In this document: positions 4,903 through 7,281 of the stretch, in pieces
How positions within the stretch are numbered: position 1 is the first letter of the stretch
Layout of the letters: each line of letters opens with the position of its first letter
Program-made: the position numbers and the translations under genes
Notes under the pieces: model-generated
What the model was told of the DNA's origin: nothing
The model's input: only the letters and a program-made list of their open reading frames with translations
The model's database searches: none
Assembly: GCF_946482535.1 (NCBI RefSeq)
Contig: NZ_CAMLRU010000137.1
Coordinates: 1-7,281, forward strand
Source of the DNA: an uncultured Flavobacterium sp.
GTDB lineage: Bacteria > Bacteroidota > Bacteroidia > Flavobacteriales > Flavobacteriaceae
Reading direction: 5' to 3'
Length of the DNA stretch: 7,281 nt

Positions 4903-5646
4903 ATGAACAAACTACAAATCACAGTTATACTATTGTTAATGCAAACATTATCCTTCGCCCAGCTTACTTTGGAAAACACTTACTATTCTTCTCCAACGAA
5001 CAATGACGGGGATAAAAACCAATTTTTCAATACCCAAAATGCCTCTTATCATTATGTAGTAGACTCAAATCTCAACCTGACTATTTTTACCGAAAGTCAG
5101 CAAGTGCACAAAGTGGTCAATCTATCGGCTGTTGCTCCGGGTAATAATTTTCACAGTGTACTTTTGTTTACGGATAAACTATTCAACTCCGACAATTTAA
5201 TCGAGTTCATCTACATTTCTTATCTTCCGAATACCCAAATCGTAATGAAACTCGTGAATGAAAATGGCGAAGTACTTCAAGATTTAGGATATAAAAACTA
5301 CGCAGCCATTGTAAAAAACAGTAACGGCGATTTTAAATTGATTACCAAAGGCGGCATTGAGAAAAAAGTTTATGCCTTACCCGGAGCATTATTGTCGAGC
5401 CAAACCTACCTGCTTTCCAACAAAATCATAGGTTACCCAAATCCTGCGACTGATGTGATTAACATAACTAATCCTTCCGGAAAGAACGCCGCGGAGATTA
5501 AAATCTATTCCATCGATGGAAAAGAAATAAAAAAAATAACACAAACAGATAACGACGGTTTTTTCAGCTTGGATGTATCCGAACTTGCTGCCGGCACTTA
5601 CATTTATAAAATCGGGAATTATTCCAATAAATTTGTAAAAGAGTAA
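4903..5646 (+). CDS. Secreted protein with T9SS type A sorting domain, paralogue of 185-937
   Basis: 247 residues from the ATG at 4903. A TTG 35 codons upstream (4798) is in frame, but that extension is repeat R4 and would bury the signal peptide. Residues 1-20 are the signal peptide (cleavage near SFA-Q). Residues 21-170 are beta-rich and share TDKLFNSDNLIEF (90-102) and VNENGEVL (118-125) with the paralogue. Residues 171-247 are the type IX sorting domain, with GYPNPATD (177-184), GTYIYKIG (231-238) and terminal NKFVKE. It is exported by Sec and then carried across the outer membrane by the type IX machinery, by family knowledge. The DUF1801 gene follows after only 38 bases, so the two may be co-transcribed. 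Passenger function unknown. Confidence 0.87.
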   Translation: MNKLQITVILLLMQTLSFAQLTLENTYYSSPTNNDGDKNQFFNTQNASYHYVVDSNLNLTIFTESQQVHKVVNLSAVAPGNNFHSVLLFTDKLFNSDNLIEFIYISYLPNTQIVMKLVNENGEVLQDLGYKNYAAIVKNSNGDFKLITKGGIEKKVYALPGALLSSQTYLLSNKIIGYPNPATDVINITNPSGKNAAEIKIYSIDGKEIKKITQTDNDGFFSLDVSELAAGTYIYKIGNYSNKFVKE

Positions 5647-5684
5647 TTCATCATTCGCAACTTTACTGTAACCGGATGTTAACC

Positions 5685-6122
5685 ATGGAAACCAAACAAC
5701 AAATTGACTATTATATCAATAGCCTGTCAGAACCCAAAAGAAGCGAGATGCGGGAATTGCATCATTTTATTCTGAAAATAGCGCCTTACGATATGTTATG
5801 GTTTTTAGACGGTAAAAACAGCGAAAACAAAACCGTTTCTAATCCGAATATCGGATACGGAAGTCTGAATCTTAGCTATGCAGATGGGACAAAGAAAGCG
5901 TTTTATCAAATTGGGATTAGTGCCAACACAACGGGTATTTCCGTGTATATCATGGGCATCAAGGATAAGGCTTATTTGGCCGATACTTATGGGTCAAAAA
6001 TGGGTAAGGCAACAGTTAGCGGATATTGTATCAAATTCAAAAAACTAAAAGACATCAATCTCGAAATACTCGAAGCGGCCATCCGATTCGGGTTTGAAAA
6101 TCGGGACGAAAACAAGAATTGA
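5685..6122 (+). CDS. DUF1801-family (YdhG-like) protein
   Basis: 145 residues from the ATG at 5685; another in-frame ATG at 5676 adds three residues. The N-terminal helix pattern (QQIDYYINSLSEPKRSEMRELHHFIL) is typical of DUF1801, in which an Ile/Val-x-x-Tyr-x-x-x-Leu helix precedes a helix pair and a small beta sheet. The body has GYGSLNLSYADGTKKAFYQIG and a closing IKFKKLKDINLEILEAAIRFG, matching the family's end where a conserved Lys-rich strand leads into a last helix. There is no signal peptide, so the protein is cytoplasmic. The family is widespread and structurally characterised, but no biochemical activity is agreed. Here it sits between a secreted protein and a DUF2200 gene, 38 and 44 bases away. 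Confidence 0.72.
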   Translation: METKQQIDYYINSLSEPKRSEMRELHHFILKIAPYDMLWFLDGKNSENKTVSNPNIGYGSLNLSYADGTKKAFYQIGISANTTGISVYIMGIKDKAYLADTYGSKMGKATVSGYCIKFKKLKDINLEILEAAIRFGFENRDENKN

Positions 6123-6166
6123 ATTTAACGTTATTACTACTAACTCATATATTTCATCATAACAAC

Positions 6167-6517
6167 ATGGAAAACCATAAAGTATTTAAAATGGCTTTTG
6201 CTTCGGTCTATCCGCATTATATTAATAAAGTGGAGAAAAAAGGTCGGACAAAAGCAGAACTCGACCTCGTTATTTGTTGGTTAACAGGCTATGACCAAAT
6301 AACATTGGAACAACATATAGCTCAGAAAACTGATTTTGAAAACTTTTTTGAACAAGCGCCACAACTCAATCCGAATGCTGATAAAATAACAGGAGTAATT
6401 TGCGGGTATCGTGTGGAAGACATTGAAGACAAATTGATGCAAAAAATCCGCTATATGGATAAATTGGTTGATGAATTGGCCAAAGGAAGAGCTATGGAAA
6501 AGATATTGAGAAGTTAG
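6167..6517 (+). CDS. DUF2200-family protein
   Basis: 116 residues from the ATG at 6167. A TTG-started extension from 6119 overlaps the previous stop and adds a non-conserved hydrophobic piece, so I reject it. The protein shows the whole DUF2200 pattern as I remember it: VFKMAFASVYPHYINKVEKKGRTKAELD near the N-terminus, ICWLTGYDQ, FFEQAPQLNPNADKITGVICGYRVEDIED, then RYMDKLVDELAKGRAMEKILR at the C-terminus. It is nearly full family length and probably intact. Mostly helical, cytoplasmic, activity unknown. It lies 44 bases after the DUF1801 gene on the same strand and is probably the last gene of that unit. Confidence 0.85.
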   Translation: MENHKVFKMAFASVYPHYINKVEKKGRTKAELDLVICWLTGYDQITLEQHIAQKTDFENFFEQAPQLNPNADKITGVICGYRVEDIEDKLMQKIRYMDKLVDELAKGRAMEKILRS

Positions 6518-6568
6518 ACCAAGCCCTTCAAAACCATTGAAATAAAATAAGAGACTTGGGTTGAATTT

Positions 6569-6970
6569 TTAATTCAATTGTTCCTGAAAAACTTCGAGCA
6601 AAAACTCGGGAGAAATCATTTTGGTTGGTGAAACTTCCATGGCTTTTAATACACGCTTAATGGCATGAGGATTTAATCCCATATTAATGCCGATTTCGTG
6701 AATTTTAATTTGTTCACGCTCATGCAAAACACCGTCACAATGCATCAACAAAGCCAAACGATAAAACTGTTGAATGCGTTCAAACTCAGATTTGATTACC
6801 GATGGATAATTCTCCTGATGAAACAAGGCTTTAAAATCCTCTTGAGTCACCTGAAGTTCTTCGGCTATCATGGCCAAAAAAAGATATTCTCTTTCATGCA
6901 GTCTGCCATCAACTACAGAAAAAGCAATCATCTCTGCCAATAACGCTAATTTTTCTTCGTGTTTGTCCAT
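6569..6970 (-). CDS. TerB-like helical protein with a duplicated DG-x-LHERE motif
   Basis: 133 residues from the ATG at 6970; a TTG directly before it is not needed. Two halves each carry the TerB hallmark, an Asp-Gly followed by acidic residues in a helix: VDGRLHEREYLFL (20-32) and CDGVLHEREQIKI (78-90). By family knowledge the TerB fold is an all-helical bundle whose acidic residues bind metal ions. It occurs in tellurite-resistance operons but also as a general stress or scaffold domain. No other ter genes (terC, terD, terZ) are present here, so tellurite resistance should not be inferred. The gene is convergent with DUF2200 (51-base gap). It has its own promoter and is divergent from the secreted protein at 7084. 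Confidence 0.75.
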   Translation of the reverse strand: MDKHEEKLALLAEMIAFSVVDGRLHEREYLFLAMIAEELQVTQEDFKALFHQENYPSVIKSEFERIQQFYRLALLMHCDGVLHEREQIKIHEIGINMGLNPHAIKRVLKAMEVSPTKMISPEFLLEVFQEQLN

Positions 6971-6987
6971 CAATAGAATAATTTTTG

Positions 6988-7016
6988 CTAAAATATAATT
7001 TTTTGACCAATGGCAA
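6988..7016 (-). promoter_or_regulatory. Promoter TTG-N18-TATTTTAG for the TerB-like gene
   Basis: On the minus strand TTG (7016-7014) is followed after 18 bases by TATTTTAG (6995-6988). This fits the Bacteroidota TTG-N17-23-TAnnTTTG layout with one mismatch in the -7 box. The predicted start of transcription is near 6981, leaving a leader of about 10 bases before the ATG at 6970. The TTAG variant is the same as in R1, R2 and R4. Confidence 0.5.
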
Positions 7017-7044
7017 TCATTTATTTTTTAACATCAGTAGTCAA

Positions 7045-7062
7045 TAAAATTAGCTAATTTTA
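7045..7062. promoter_or_regulatory. Perfect 18-bp palindrome in the divergent control region
   Basis: TAAAATTAGCTAATTTTA is exactly self-complementary, with no loop. It lies 21 bases before the ATG at 7084 and 74 bases before the TerB-like ATG. A dimeric repressor site is likely. TAATTTTA (7055-7062) within it could also be the -7 box of the rightward gene, so binding would block that promoter. Confidence 0.4.
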
Positions 7063-7083
7063 CCTATTCTAAATTCTCAAGCT

Positions 7084-7281
7084 ATGAAGAACTTAAAAAT
7101 AGTATTGTTTTTTGTCTTTTTTTCCGTATTGGAAATGCAAGCTCAATATGGTTATGGCAATGGTTATTATGGAAGTAATGCCGGACCGGGTGTTATCAGA
7201 AACAACCGAATCCCAAGTACTCAAGATACTCCTAAAGAACCTACACCGGAAGAAATTGAAAAAAACCGAGTAGAAAAAATT
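7084..7281 (+). CDS. Secreted small protein, 5' part only
   Basis: 66 codons are visible and the frame is still open at the window edge. Residues 1-20 are a signal peptide (MKNLKIVLFFVFFSVLEMQA, cleavage before QYG). Next comes a Gly/Tyr/Asn-rich stretch (QYGYGNGYYGSNAGPG, 21-36), then a Pro-rich linker and the start of a charged helix (TPEEIEKNRVEKI, 54-66). The layout resembles small Flavobacteria secreted proteins with a charged helical C-terminal part, whose function is unknown. The ATG is chosen because it opens on the signal peptide. It is divergent from the TerB-like gene, with a perfect palindrome just upstream. Confidence 0.65.
   Translation, partial: MKNLKIVLFFVFFSVLEMQAQYGYGNGYYGSNAGPGVIRNNRIPSTQDTPKEPTPEEIEKNRVEKI

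Noticed and set aside
6119..6166. TTG-started extension of the DUF2200 gene overlapping the DUF1801 stop
   Set aside because: The added 16 residues are not part of the family pattern, and an ATG at 6167 fits the family N-terminus.
6561..6577. TTGAATT-TTT-AATTCAA hairpin as a terminator between DUF2200 and the TerB-like gene
   Set aside because: The stem is AT-rich with no following T-tract, and it overlaps the TerB-like stop codon; too weak to call.
6698..6943. Plus-strand open frame opposite the TerB-like gene
   Set aside because: Low-complexity shadow; the minus-strand frame has the duplicated TerB motif.
6569..6970. Tellurite-resistance function
   Set aside because: Only a TerB-like fold motif is present, without any other ter gene nearby.

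Overview
The window reads as chromosomal DNA from a low-GC member of the Bacteroidota, most likely a Flavobacterium-like Flavobacteriaceae. Two proteins carry type IX secretion (T9SS type A) C-terminal sorting domains. Promoter-like boxes follow the Bacteroidota TAnnTTTG pattern rather than TATAAT, Shine-Dalgarno sites are mostly absent, and codon use is strongly AT-biased. No tRNA, rRNA, CRISPR array, transposase or integrase was found.

Left third (1-2362): three same-strand genes that look like accessory cargo. They are a T9SS-sorted secreted protein (185-937), a small membrane protein with striking NrfD/ActC-type motifs (1029-1604) and a small exported lipocalin-like protein (1819-2253). 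They are bounded and separated by diverged copies of one intergenic repeat of about 105-130 bp (R1 34-155, R2 1671-1800, R3 2257-2362, plus a possible stub near 947). A fourth partial copy, R4, lies at about 4780-4880. The repeats share a block containing TATCTTAGC or a close variant, which resembles a Bacteroidota -7 promoter element. They also have imperfect terminal inverted repeats. R1, R2 and R4 each place this box 73-82 bases before the ATG of an exported protein, and the R1 and R4 genes are paralogues. The arrangement looks like a cassette array whose boundary element brings its own promoter. This is the most unusual feature of the window.

Middle (2356-4588): a membrane-anchored winged-helix regulator (minus strand, sensor domain between two membrane segments and a C-terminal DNA-binding domain) is divergent from a gene for an exported protein of unknown function (3382-3930). 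The shared control region holds an exact 11-bp direct repeat spaced 21 bp apart, a plausible operator for an OmpR-type winged helix. A strong bidirectional terminator (4113-4145) separates the exported-protein gene from a convergent small heat-shock protein gene (4160-4588, minus). The 314-base gap 4589-4902 holds the heat-shock control region, with a TGTCA-N3-TGACA palindrome, and then R4.

Right third (4903-7281): the second T9SS protein is followed at short spacing by a DUF1801 gene and a DUF2200 gene, a possible three-gene transcription unit. A convergent TerB-like gene (6569-6970, minus) has a good TTG-N18-TATTTTAG promoter. Divergent from it is the 5' end of a secreted-protein gene cut by the window edge (7084-7281). 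The 113-base gap between them carries a perfect 18-bp palindrome.
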